Origin: Carettochelys insculpta
Taxonomy: Eukaryota; Chordata; Testudines; Carettochelyidae
Reading direction: 5' to 3'
Assembly: GCF_033958435.1 (NCBI RefSeq)
Contig: NC_134138.1
Location: 4,166,001 to 4,230,000, forward strand
DNA: 64,000 nt
Shown here: positions 1 to 9,754 of the stretch, piece after piece
Layout: each line of letters begins with the position of its first letter
How positions within the stretch are numbered: position 1 is the first letter of the stretch
The notes under the pieces: generated by a model
What the model was told of the DNA's origin: nothing
Database searches by the model: none
Seen by the model: only the letters and a program-made list of their open reading frames with translations
Translations under genes and position numbers: made by a program

Positions 1-3000
1 GCCAGTCACTTGGAGACGCGTGTGCTGGCCCAGTGTCAGGACACAGGGGACATGGACGAGTTCCTTACCGCCTTCGAGCGAGCCTGTGAGTTGCATGAGG
101 TTCCCCCAGATGAGTGGCTCCGGCACCTCACCCCCTTGCTGGGCCGGAAGGGTGCAGCGGTGCTCAGCCAGCTGGTGGGGCTGCAGCCTGGGGACTATGA
201 ACGGTTCAAACAGGCCCTGCTGCATAAGTTCGGGCTGACTCCGGAGATGTACAAGAAGAAGTTCCAGGAGGCGCAGAAGAGGCCAGAGGAAACCCACGTA
301 GATACAACCGCCCGCCTGAAGCAATACTACCAGAAGTGGGCATTCGGAATGGGAGTCCAGTCCGTAGAGGACCTGATCGAGCTGGCGGTTGTGGAGCGAT
401 TCTACGAGATGTGCGCACCTGACCTGAGGGTGTGGCTCGTGGACCGGAAGCCGGGGGACTCACATGATGCAGGGAAACTGGCAGATGACTTCACAAACAG
501 CCGGGCCAGGTTTGAAAGTGAGCCCCACAAGGAGAGGGAGTCTCGGAGAGAGAGGGAGTCCCGGAGGGAGAGGGAGTCCTGGAGAAACCGAGAATCTCAG
601 AGAGACCGGTCCCTGACTGTCCGACAGAGGGGACCACCTCTTGGGCAAGGCCAGGAAAGAGGGGCCAGCCACCCACCCCCCAGAGAGCCAAACAGAGCCC
701 GGACAGAGCAGCCGGCCCGAGGGACACAACAAGACCCAGGCTGTTACCGCTGTGGGCGAAAGGGGCATAGAGCAGCCCAGTGCCCCAGGCTCCCAGACAG
801 GTTGAGCAGGCCGGGGGGTCATGGAGTCAACTGGGTGGGGTCCCAGAAGTCAGAGGGGCTGGCGGCCAAGGCGGGTGGTGCTGACAATGGGCACTCGGAT
901 TGGGCCGAATCCGCCCCACAGACCAGCTCCTCAGGGGGACCAAATGCTCAGAGGCCAGTTTACAGAGTGGGGGCAGCGCTACCTCTGTGGAGCAAGTGTC
1001 TCAAACACCTCGAGGTAGACGGGAAAAAGGTCACGGGGTTCTGGGACACAGGCGCTGACGTGACGCTGGCCCGACCCGGGGTGGTGGCACCGGGCTGCAT
1101 GATACCCGATTCCCACCTGACGATAACAGGAATTGATGGGACCCCTTTCAAGGTGCCCATGGCGAGGGTGCACCTGAAATGGGGGAAGAAGGAAGGCCCC
1201 AAGGAAGTGGGCGTGCACAGCCATTTGCAGGCGGATGTACTGATGGGGGCTGACCTGGAGAACTGGCAAGGTGAACGCCCTCGTGCCCTGGTCCTGACCC
1301 GTAGCCAAAGAAAACGAGGGGTGCGCTCCCCAGATTCAGGGGTACAGGCCCAGCCAAAGCCACAGGGGCCAACCCTGAGAGAAAGGGGGCCCCCAAAAAC
1401 CAGATCTCACAGGCCAGGGATGCTGGAGCCAGGCAGGGATGGGGAAGTAGCCTCCGCTCCTGCCCGAGCGGAAGAATTCCAGGCAGAGCAGCAGAGAGAC
1501 CCCTCCTTGCAGAAGCTGAGGGAACTGGCCAGTCTCAGCCCAGCTCCGCAGCTGGGGGAGGGCTGCAGGGAGAGATTCCTGTGGGAAAAGGGATTCCTGT
1601 ACCGGGAATGGGCTCCCAGACGCAAAGCGGAGCCATGGAAGGTCCAGAGGCAACTGGTGGTTCCCCAAAAGTACCGGCGCAGGCTGCTGTACCTAGCTCA
1701 TGATGTCCCGCTCGCAGGACACCAGGGGATCCACCGCACCAGGAGAAGGTTGTTACAGAACTTTTTCTGGCCAGGGATCTTTGCAGCTGTCCGTCTGTAT
1801 TGCCTGTCCTGCGATCCCTGCCAGAGGATGGGGAAGAGCCGGGACAAGGGGAAAGCTGCCTTGAGGCCACTGCCCATCATAGAGGAGCCTTTCCAGAAAG
1901 TGGCTATAGACATAGTGGGCCCCTTCAGCAAGGCAACGCGTTCGGGGAAGAAATATATTTTGGTAGTGGTAGATTTTGCCACGCGATACCCAGAAGCAGT
2001 GGCCTTGACCTCTATCGACGCTGACACCGTGGCAGATGCACTGCTGTCCATTTTCAGCAGAGTGGGGTTCCCCAAGGAGGTCCTCACAGATCAGGGGTCC
2101 AACTTCATGTCGGCCCTACTGCAAAGCTTGTGGGACAAGTGTGGGGTCCGGCACACCTGGGCCACAGCCTACCACCCGCAGACCAATGGGCTGGTGGAGA
2201 GGTTCAATGGGACTCTGAAGCAGATGCTGAGAACCTTCATGAATCAATACCCCCATGACTGGGACAAGTACTTACCCCACCTGCTGTTTGCATACAGGGA
2301 GGTGCCCCAGGAATCCACGGGGTTCTCCCCGTTTGAGCTGCTGTATGGAAGGAGGGTACGGGGACCCTTGGACTTGCTCAGAGAAGAGTGGGAGGGGACG
2401 GCCTCCCCTGAAGGGGAGTCAGTGGTACAGTATGTACTGACCTTCCGGGAAAAACTCACCGAGCTCATGGGCCTGGCCAGGGAGAACCTCTCCATGGCCC
2501 AAAGGAAGCAAAAGGTCTGGTATGACCGTAACGCCAGGGCCCGAGCCTATGCCACCGGGGATCAAGTGATGGTCCTTATACCTGTGCGGCGGAACAAGCT
2601 GCAAGCGGCCTGGGATGGGCCCTTCAAGGTCGTCAAACAGCTAAATGACGTGAATTATGTGGTGGAACTGTCGAACCGGGCCCACAGCCACCGGGTCTAT
2701 CATGTGAACATGATGAAACCTTACTGGGACAGGCAGAACTTGGTGCTGGCCGTGTGCAGACACTGGGAGGGGCAGGGGGAAGATCCCTTGGTGGATTTAC
2801 TCACAAGGACTGGAGCCGGCTCCTTGCTGGAGTCTATTCCCCTCTCAGACCAGCTGACCCCTGCCCAGCAGATGGAGATCAAGGAGGTGCTGCATTCGCA
2901 TCAACAGCTGTTCTCGGACAGACCCGGACGCACTGACCTGGCTGTCCACCGAATAGAGACAGGCACCCACGCCCCTATCAAGTGTGTGCCATTCAGAGCC

Positions 3001-4260
3001 ACAGGGAGGACGGCTCAGGACATAGAGCGGGAGGTTGAAGACATGCTGGCTCTGGGGGTGATCCAACCCTCGTCCAGCCCCTGGGCCTCTCCCGTGGTGT
3101 TAGTCCCTAAAAAAGATGGGTCTGTTCGGTTTTGTGTGGACTATCGCAAGCTTAACGCCATCACTGTCTCGGACGCCTACCCCATGCCCAGGCCTGATGA
3201 CCTTTTAGACAAGCTGGGGGGAGCCCGTTACCTCACCACCATAGACCTCACCAAGGGGTACTGGCAAGTGCCATTAGACCAAGATGCCCGGCTGAAGTCG
3301 GCTTTCATCACTCCTGTGGGGCTCTACGAGTTCTTGGTCCTTCCCTTCGGCCTCAAGGGGGCACCCGCTACCTTCCAGCGTCTGGTGGACCAGCTACTGA
3401 AAGGGATGGAGAGCTTTGCCCTGGCTTACATGGACGACATTTGCATCTTCAGCCAGACGTGGGAGGACCATGTGTCCCAACTCAAGCAGGTGCTGGACCG
3501 ACTCCAGAAGGCCGGGCTGACTATCAAGGCAGGGAAGTGCAAGGTGGGAATGGCTGAGGTGACCTACCTGGGCCACAAGGTGGGCAGCGGCTGCTTAAAG
3601 CCAGAGCCAGCTAAAGTGGAGGCTGTCAGAGATTGGCCAACACCCCAGACTAAGAAGCAGGTCCAGGCCTTCATTGGGATGGCGGGGTACTACCGGAGGT
3701 TTGTGCCCCACTTTAGCTCCATCGCAGCCCCCCTCACGGAGCTGTGTAAAAAGGGAAAGCCTGACAAGGTGGTCTGGACCGAGCAGTGCCAAGAGGCCCT
3801 CTGCACGCTGAAGGAGGCTCTGGTCAGGGCCCCAGTGCTGGCAAATCCAGACTTCAACAAGCCCTTCCTGGTGTTCACCGATGCCTCGGATGTGGGGCTG
3901 GGGGCGGTGCTAATGCAGGTGACTGACAAAGGGGAGAAACACCCCATCGTGTACCTGAGTAAGAAGCTGCTGCCCCGGGAGCAGAACTACGCAGCCATAG
4001 AGAAGGAATGTCTGGCCATGGTGTGGGCGCTGGGGAAGCTGCAGCCGTACCTGTTTGGACGGCGTTTCACCATGTACACCAATCACTCACCCCTGGCCTG
4101 GCTGCATCACATGAAAGGGGCCAACGCCAAGCTCCTGCGGTGGAGTCTGCTCCTGCAGGACTACGACATGGAGGTGGTCCACGTCAAGGGGAGCAACAAC
4201 ACCATAGCCGATGCCCTGTCACGCAGGGAGGGCCCCGAACTTCCCCAGGTCACTGGCTAA
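1..4260 (+). CDS. Gmr1-like Ty3/gypsy gag-pol polyprotein, 5' end outside window
   Basis: One uninterrupted frame enters from the left edge and stops at TAA 4258-4260; the first in-frame ATG is near 52, but the true start is probably upstream. Numbering codons from base 10, I see a SCAN-like capsid region (about 15-165), a CCHC knuckle (C245, C248, H253, C258), an aspartic protease DTG (346-348), then integrase BEFORE reverse transcriptase: H2C2 zinc site (H564, H571, C601, C604) and DDE core D634, D694, E730 with 35 residues between the last two. RT follows (first Asp about 1079, YMDD 1140-1143), then RNase H (Asp 1291). IN-before-RT order in a gypsy-type pol defines Gmr1-like elements, and the SCAN domain of vertebrate zinc-finger proteins is thought to derive from their gag. 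No stop or frameshift in 1.4 kb codons suggests recent activity. One oddity: the usual RNase H TDH motif reads TNH (Asn about 1358). Confidence 0.95.
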   Translation, partial: ASHLETRVLAQCQDTGDMDEFLTAFERACELHEVPPDEWLRHLTPLLGRKGAAVLSQLVGLQPGDYERFKQALLHKFGLTPEMYKKKFQEAQKRPEETHVDTTARLKQYYQKWAFGMGVQSVEDLIELAVVERFYEMCAPDLRVWLVDRKPGDSHDAGKLADDFTNSRARFESEPHKERESRRERESRRERESWRNRESQRDRSLTVRQRGPPLGQGQERGASHPPPREPNRARTEQPARGTQQDPGCYRCGRKGHRAAQCPRLPDRLSRPGGHGVNWVGSQKSEGLAAKAGGADNGHSDWAESAPQTSSSGGPNAQRPVYRVGAALPLWSKCLKHLEVDGKKVTGFWDTGADVTLARPGVVAPGCMIPDSHLTITGIDGTPFKVPMARVHLKWGKKEGPKEVGVHSHLQADVLMGADLENWQGERPRALVLTRSQRKRGVRSPDSGVQAQPKPQGPTLRERGPPKTRSHRPGMLEPGRDGEVASAPARAEEFQAEQQRDPSLQKLRELASLSPAPQLGEGCRERFLWEKGFLYREWAPRRKAEPWKVQRQLVVPQKYRRRLLYLAHDVPLAGHQGIHRTRRRLLQNFFWPGIFAAVRLYCLSCDPCQRMGKSRDKGKAALRPLPIIEEPFQKVAIDIVGPFSKATRSGKKYILVVVDFATRYPEAVALTSIDADTVADALLSIFSRVGFPKEVLTDQGSNFMSALLQSLWDKCGVRHTWATAYHPQTNGLVERFNGTLKQMLRTFMNQYPHDWDKYLPHLLFAYREVPQESTGFSPFELLYGRRVRGPLDLLREEWEGTASPEGESVVQYVLTFREKLTELMGLARENLSMAQRKQKVWYDRNARARAYATGDQVMVLIPVRRNKLQAAWDGPFKVVKQLNDVNYVVELSNRAHSHRVYHVNMMKPYWDRQNLVLAVCRHWEGQGEDPLVDLLTRTGAGSLLESIPLSDQLTPAQQMEIKEVLHSHQQLFSDRPGRTDLAVHRIETGTHAPIKCVPFRATGRTAQDIEREVEDMLALGVIQPSSSPWASPVVLVPKKDGSVRFCVDYRKLNAITVSDAYPMPRPDDLLDKLGGARYLTTIDLTKGYWQVPLDQDARLKSAFITPVGLYEFLVLPFGLKGAPATFQRLVDQLLKGMESFALAYMDDICIFSQTWEDHVSQLKQVLDRLQKAGLTIKAGKCKVGMAEVTYLGHKVGSGCLKPEPAKVEAVRDWPTPQTKKQVQAFIGMAGYYRRFVPHFSSIAAPLTELCKKGKPDKVVWTEQCQEALCTLKEALVRAPVLANPDFNKPFLVFTDASDVGLGAVLMQVTDKGEKHPIVYLSKKLLPREQNYAAIEKECLAMVWALGKLQPYLFGRRFTMYTNHSPLAWLHHMKGANAKLLRWSLLLQDYDMEVVHVKGSNNTIADALSRREGPELPQVTG

Positions 4261-4282
4261 GTGACCCCGCTCAGTGCGGTCT

Positions 4283-4297
4283 GGAAGAGGGGAGAGA
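4283..4297 (+). other. Polypurine tract of the Gmr1-like element
   Basis: Purine-rich run directly abutting the LTR start at 4298, in the position expected for plus-strand priming. Assigned by position and composition only. Confidence 0.6.
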
Positions 4298-4715
4298 TGT
4301 GATGGAGTGGGGGGGGTGCATGTGTGAGTCAGGCTGGATGTCCGAGGCAAGCAGCAGCTCCCAGTGGCTAAGGGTGACCCTAGGGCTACAACTGGCAGAT
4401 AACACCTCTGCCTAAACAAAGAGCAGGGAGGAGCTGAGCTGGGTTTTGAATCGGGGGCGGCAGTTAGAGGCGAGGAAAAGGGAGAGCTGGAAGGCAGCCA
4501 GCCTGAGGAGGGGGAAAGCTACACCCCAGAGGGGCCCCCCTCGGGGTCTTCCCCCCAGGACAGGTTGGAAGGACTGTCTCTGGCAGCTATGCTGTTGCTT
4601 CTGTGAGAAACTGGACATCTGTTGCCTAATAAACCTGCTGTTGTGCCTGCTGAGTGAGAGTCTCTCCTGCCAGCGGACGGGGTGCAGTGCAGGGGGACCC
4701 CTGAACCCCATCACA
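4298..4715 (+). mobile_element. 3' LTR of the Gmr1-like element
   Basis: The LTR is bounded by a perfect 8-base inverted repeat, TGTGATGG at 4298 and CCATCACA ending at 4715. A polypurine stretch (GGAAGAGGGGAGAGA, just upstream of 4298) fits the plus-strand primer. A poly(A) signal AATAAA lies at 4628-4633. Related LTRs at 10090-10447, 37118-37501, 39626-39990, 53760-54157 and 58075-58461 confirm the ends. Confidence 0.92.
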
Positions 4716-5034
4716 GTCATACCTTTTCAGGCAAAGCCTAATGGGTAGCAAGTTAGCCATGAGATTTGGTCTATTGTAAACATCTAGTTGTAAAATCACA
4801 ATTTAAGCTGACACTTAAAGCGGGAGTTGTGAGATGTCACCAATGCTCTGGGTTGTTGTGGGGGACAGGGCAGCCACCGTAGCTGATAAAGGCGTTGATT
4901 ACACAGGGCTCCCTGGTTTAAAGCCTTTGGAGGGAAAAGGGGAGAAGTACTGGTTGAGCTAGTTTGCTGAGTGCTATGGCCTTGCCTATGCTTTGGCCAC
5001 ATAGCTGTAAACCTGGCTTGATAAACTCTCCCTA
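4716..5034. other. Unassigned spacer between LTR and foldback element
   Basis: AT-richer, non-coding. Part of it (around 4840-4920, with a 'cacagggctccct' ending) weakly resembles the ends of the repeat pair at 42110-42600 and 55890-56370. No gene or clear element boundary is visible. Confidence 0.4.
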
Positions 5035-5648
5035 GCTACGTATACATTGAAGTAGTAGCACCAACTTCGAAATAGCGCCCGTCACGTCTACATGCGTGGG
5101 GAACTATTTTGAAGTTAACTTTGATGTTAAATGGTGAGACATTGAAGTTCCTAGTCTCATGAGGAGATAGGAGTAGCGTTCCACTTCTATGTTCAATGTC
5201 AAAGTAGGGACTATGTAGATGATCTGCGTCCCACAACATAGAAATTGCTGGGTCTTTCATGGTGGCCATTAACTGGGGGGTTGAGAGATGCTCTTTTTCC
5301 AGCCCCTGCGGGGCTCTATGGTCACCGTGGGCAGCAGCCCTTAGCCCAGGGCTTCTGGCTGCTTCTGCGGCAGCTGGGGATTTATACTGCAGGCACAGGG
5401 TCTGCAACCAGTTGTCAGGTCTGTGTATCTTGTGTTGTTTAGTGCAACTGTGTCTGGGAGGGGCACTTTAAGGGAGCGGCTGGCTGTTGAGTCCACCCTG
5501 TGACCCTGTCTGCAGCTGTGCCTGGCATCCCTATTTCGATGTGTGGTACTTTGACGTGTAGACGTTCCCTCGCTGGGCCTATTTCGATGTTGGGCTGAGC
5601 AACGTCGAAGTTGAACATCGACGTTGCCGGCCCTGGAGGACGTTTAGA
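5035..5648 (-). mobile_element. Foldback/MITE-like DNA element with TTCGAA-rich ends
   Basis: About 610 bp. The outer segments contain repeated motifs such as 'cttcgaaatagcgcccgtca' and 'cgacgttgccggccctgga'. The reverse complement of the same element occupies 42745-43386, which defines both ends. The central part (5280-5480) is non-repetitive and holds no transposase. The right end passes without a break into the G-rich minisatellite. Confidence 0.7.
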
Positions 5649-6980
5649 GGGGGTGTTTGTCACTGGGGGCGGTGGGGAGCGCAGGGCCGGGGGGGGTGTT
5701 TGTGACTAGGGGGCGGTGGAGAGCGCAGGGCCGGGGGGGGTGTTTGTGACTGGGGGGCGGTGAGGAGCGCGGGGCCGGGGGGGGGTGTTTGTGACTGGGG
5801 GGCGGTGGGGAGCGCAGGGCCGGGGGGGTGTTTGTGACTGGGGGGCGGTGGGGAACGCGGGGCCGGGGGGGGGGGCGTTTGCGGCTGGGGGGCAGTGGGG
5901 AGCGCAGGGCGGGGAGGTGTTTGTGACTGGGGGGCGGGGGGGGGTGTTTGTGACTAGGGGGTGGTGGGGAGCGCAGGGCCGGGGGGTGGTGTTTGCGGCT
6001 GGGGGGCGGTGGGGAGCGCGGGGCCGGGGGGGGGGGGCGTTTGCGGCTGTCTGCAGCTGTGCCTGGCATCCCTATTTCGATGTGTGGTACTTTGACGTGT
6101 AGACGTTCCCTCGCTGCGCCTATTTCGATGTTGGGCTGAGCAACGTCGAAGTTGAACATCGACGTTGCCGGCCCTGGAGGACATGTAGAGGGGGTGTTTG
6201 TCACTGGGGGCGGTGGAGAGCGCAGGGCCGGGGGGGGGTGTTTGTGACTGGGGGGCGGTGGGGAGCGCAGGGCCGGGGGGGGTGTTTGTGACTGGGGGGC
6301 GGTCGGGGGCGCAGGGCCAGGGGGGGTGTTTGTCACTAGGGGGCGGTGGAGAGCGCAGGGCCGGGGGGGTGTTTGTGACTGGGAGGCGGGGGGGAGCGCA
6401 GGGCCGGGGGGGGTGTTTGTGACTTGGGGGCGGTCGGGGGCGCAGGGCCAGGGGGGGTGTTTGTCACTAGGGGGCGGTGGAGAGCGCAGGGCCGGGGGGG
6501 GTGTTTGTGACTGGGGAGCGGTGGGGAGCGCGGGGCTGGGGGGGGTGTTTGTGACTAGGGGGCGGTGGAGAGCGCGGGGCCGGGGGGGGTGTTTGTGACT
6601 GGGGGGCGGTGAGGAGCGCGGGGCCGGGGGGGGGGTGTTTGTGACTGGGGAGCGGTGGGGAGCGCGGGGCCGGGGGGGGTGTTTGTGACTGGGGGGCGGT
6701 GAGGAGCGCGGGGCCGGGGGGGGGTGTTTGTGACTGGGGAGCGGTGGGGAGCGCGGGGCCGGGGGGGTGTTTGTGACTGGGGGGCGGTGGGGAGCGCGGG
6801 GCCGGGGGGGGTGTTTGTGACTGGGGAGCGGTGGGGAGCGCGGGGCCGGGGGGGTGTTTGTGACTGGGGGGCGGTGGGGAGCGCAGGGCCGGGGGGGTGT
6901 TTGTGTCTAGGGGGCGGTGGGGAGCGCAGGGCTGGGAGGTGTTTGTCACTAGGGGGCGGTGGGGAGTGTGGGGCCCCAGG
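5649..6980 (+). repeat. G-rich minisatellite, about 42-bp unit
   Basis: Roughly thirty tandem copies of a unit built on 'gtgtttgtgactgggggg' followed by 'cggtggggagcgcggggccg'. Units differ in the length of their G runs. The runs of 5-8 G make G-quadruplexes likely on the plus strand. Long ORFs on both strands here are low-complexity artefacts. The array ends about 80 bp upstream of the first VPS28 coding exon. Confidence 0.92.
6048..6190 (-). repeat. Second copy of the foldback-element end inside the minisatellite
   Basis: Nearly identical to 5509-5648, including the adjoining 'gtttgtcactgggggcggtgg' unit, so transposon end and array were duplicated together. Confidence 0.85.
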
Positions 6981-7059
6981 CTGTTTGGGTCCGGGGATCG
7001 CGTCGGGTGCAGGGGCCGGGCCACCAGGCCACACTAACGCCCCTCTCCCTCCCTCGCAG

Positions 7060-9637
7060 AGGTCCCCCAGGCAGCAGTGCCCCAGCCCACCACAATGTTC
7101 CACGGGATCCCTGCTGCGCCTGGCCCAGGAGGTGAGTCCCGCTGGCCCTGCCGCCGTGGGGAGCAAGGGGCCCCACAGCACCACCCCATGGCCTGGGCTG
7201 AGACACAGACTGGCCCGGTCGACACCTGACAGAGCCCTGCTTGCTGGCCATGAGCAGGGCTGTGACCCAGGCGCACCCCGCCCCTGGCCAGAGACCCAGT
7301 GACACCGTGGGCTCCAGCTCCCCTCAGGGGACTGCCCGCCCTCAAAGTCCCCAGGGGTCAGGCTAGCGGGGCTGGGGGCAGCAGAGTGGTGGGACACTGG
7401 GCTCATGGGAGGGTGGGTATCACAGCCACAGAGGCAGGTTACGAAGCAATGGCTCAGTCTGCATCAACAGGGGTTAGGATAGCACAGCAGTTCCCAAATT
7501 GGGTTGGGACCTCATTTTAATGAGTTTCCCTGGGTTGGCTTAGACTTGCTGAGATCGAGGCCAGACAAAGGGCTTCAGCCCTGTGCAGTGGGGCTCAGAT
7601 TCCAGGCCCCTCCTGGGGCTGCATTCTGGGTCCTCAGCCTCTCCTTTCTTCGGGCAATGGGGCTGGTCTTTTGTTCCCCTTACTCGCACCCCTGGTGGCA
7701 GGGCCTGGGTTTTGGCTGAGGCATGTGTCTGTGCGTTACTTTTTCTTGGCAGAAGTGGATTGTACAGCAATGAAGTTTGAGACCCCCTGAGATAAAGAAC
7801 AGCTTTCCCACACTGAGGGCAGTTAAGCTGTGGAGCAGGTGCCCCAGGGAGGTTGTGGATCCCCATCAGTGGAAGTTGTTAAGAACAGGCTGGACAGATG
7901 CCTGGAAGGGATGGGCTCTGTTTACTTGGCCCTGCTCCAGTGCAGGGGCTGGACTCAACTTCTCAAGGACCCTTCCAGCTCAGAATCTGATTCTCCCTTG
8001 TGAACTGTGCTGGGTTCTCTGGCCTGGAGCAAGGGGCGGTGATCAGCAGGAGGGGCGGGATGGAAGAGCGGAGCAGGCTGTAGAGGTCCTGGGTGCTAGC
8101 AGTATCCCTGTAGCTAGTAGGCTAAGGAGCTGTGGACGTGGTCCTTCCTAACACCGGGTTACCAGGAAGGTTTTGCATTGTGGGCGTCACTGGTAGGCCC
8201 CTAGCTATAAGTGCTAGGTCTGTTCATGGATTTCCTCTTTTTCAGCCCCAGGGAATAAGCCAGAACTGTACGAGGCGAGTAACGCTGGTCACGTTCCCCT
8301 CCTCGTCCTGTCTCTGGCACAGGAGGCAGAATGACCTTCCAGCGTACATCGGGTTTGGCTCTGCAAACGGTTTCACAGCCCTCAGTGCTGGAGCATTCAG
8401 GGGACCCCAGCTCTTGAGGTGATTCCCAGCTCCTTACCTCCATCTCAGTGTGGGTTTCTCTGGTCCCTGTCTCCTCTACCCTGTGGTGAGGATGCAGGAG
8501 GTCCGTATCTGTCAGCTCCGTCCCCACCTGCTTCCAGCCTGTCCATTTGTGCAGCTGACCACACACTGTGCGGGTACCTGACAGGCTGTGTATCTGCTCT
8601 CCTTGCAGGAGGTGAAGCTGTATAAAAATGCACGGGAGCGAGAAAAGTGAGTCCATCCCCAGCCGAATGGGTTCCCATGTGGTACACAGTTCTGTGGGGC
8701 TTGGGAGTGCTGGGACTTCAAGCTGTTGTCTGCAGTGAGGTCCTTGCTCGGGAGATGCTGGGGCTGATGGTGCAGGGAGCTCTGCGTTCTGATGCTCTGT
8801 CCCCGCGCCAAGCTAGGAAGGACCCAAGAGCTCTTCTGCTCCGCCTCTGCCATTGGCCAGGGCAGCCTGCGGCTGAGAAAGATGCAATAGGCGGAAGGGT
8901 CTTCTCCAGAAAAAGGGAGTGCTCCTGCTGGGCTGTGGAGCATGAGAGCCCCTGTGCTGTTCCCAGGGACGCGGGCGCGTGTATAGCGGTGGGGGTCACA
9001 GGCTATGCGCCTTCATGGGCTTCTGCGCTTGGGTTTCAGGTACGATAACATGGCTGAGCTGTTTGCGGTGGTGAAGACGATGCAGGCTCTGGAGAAAGCC
9101 TATATCAAGGACTGTGTCTCTCCCAACGAGTGAGTCCCCAGCTGGGTTTTGTTTCCAGCCTGGTCTCTCCCAGGGGAGCCAAGCGGATGCAGCAGCAGGA
9201 GCATCTCCTGCAGGATGCGTCGTTACCGAGTGGAGCAGAGTGACCTCCCCTCCCCAGGGCACTGCGGACACACTGGGGAGGGGGCTCAGAGAAGCATCAA
9301 AACAGCCCCTTAGTCCCCCCTCAGGCCCTGCCCACTTCCCCTGGGGGCCAGGCAACATTGCTCCATGCAGAGGGTCTCCAGTCAGAGACCCTGGGGAGCC
9401 TCCTCTGCCGTGGGGGCTGTTACAGTGTTCTCCTTTCCCCTGGGGACCTGCTTGTACATCTTCGACCTCCGTGTTCCCCTCCTGCTTGGCATGAGCCACT
9501 CCAGCTGTTCTTACTCCATGCACTGCCCCAGGTACACCGCAGCCTGCTCCCGGCTCCTGGTCCAGTACAAAGCTGCCTTCAAACAGGTACAGGGATCCGA
9601 AATTGGCTCCATCGATGAATTTTGCCGCAAGTTCCGG
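7060..9637 (+). CDS. VPS28: VPS28, ESCRT-I subunit: first five coding exons only
   Basis: Coding exons: 7095-7131 (ATG at 7095; exon opens at about 7060 after a CAG acceptor), 8246-8274, 8609-8646, 9040-9129 and 9532-9637. Spliced, they give 100 codons beginning [20 protein letters not shown] and ending EFCRKFR, matching the N-terminal half of vertebrate VPS28 (about 221 aa). All junction phases agree. VPS28 joins TSG101 and VPS37 in ESCRT-I on endosomes, sorting ubiquitinated cargo; the N-terminal half forms the ESCRT-I headpiece and the missing C-terminal helical bundle binds ESCRT-II. Two odd donors: the second coding exon uses GC (GAG|GCGAGT), and after the last exon the site reads CGG|ATGAGT where GTGAGT is expected. 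No exon for the remaining 120 or so residues was found anywhere in the window. It may be a truncated gene, an inversion product or an assembly break. Identity of the exons is very secure; an intact gene is not. Confidence 0.93.
7785..8003 (+). mobile_element. CR1 LINE 3' end in VPS28 intron
   Basis: Contains the CR1 ORF2 C-terminal segment ('aacaggctggacagatgcct') and the 3' tail ending in 'acccttccagctc'. Truncated at the 5' side; plus orientation. Confidence 0.75.
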
Positions 9638-9754
9638 ATGAGTTCAGCCTCCAGCAGTACAGCTTTTGGGGACTCTGGGACAGGAATCTCGGAGGGCTCC
9701 CAGAACAGTGGGGGCGGGGGGGGGCTGTGTTGCTGCTGAGTTCTACATGTAGGC

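Noticed and set aside
3690..3947. Reverse-strand ORFs inside the Gmr1-like gag-pol
   Set aside because: Shadows of the coding strand with no homology.
5785..7024. Gly- or Pro-rich ORFs on both strands of the G-rich array
   Set aside because: They arise from a tandem unit without stops; composition is extreme and there is no domain, start context or splice structure.
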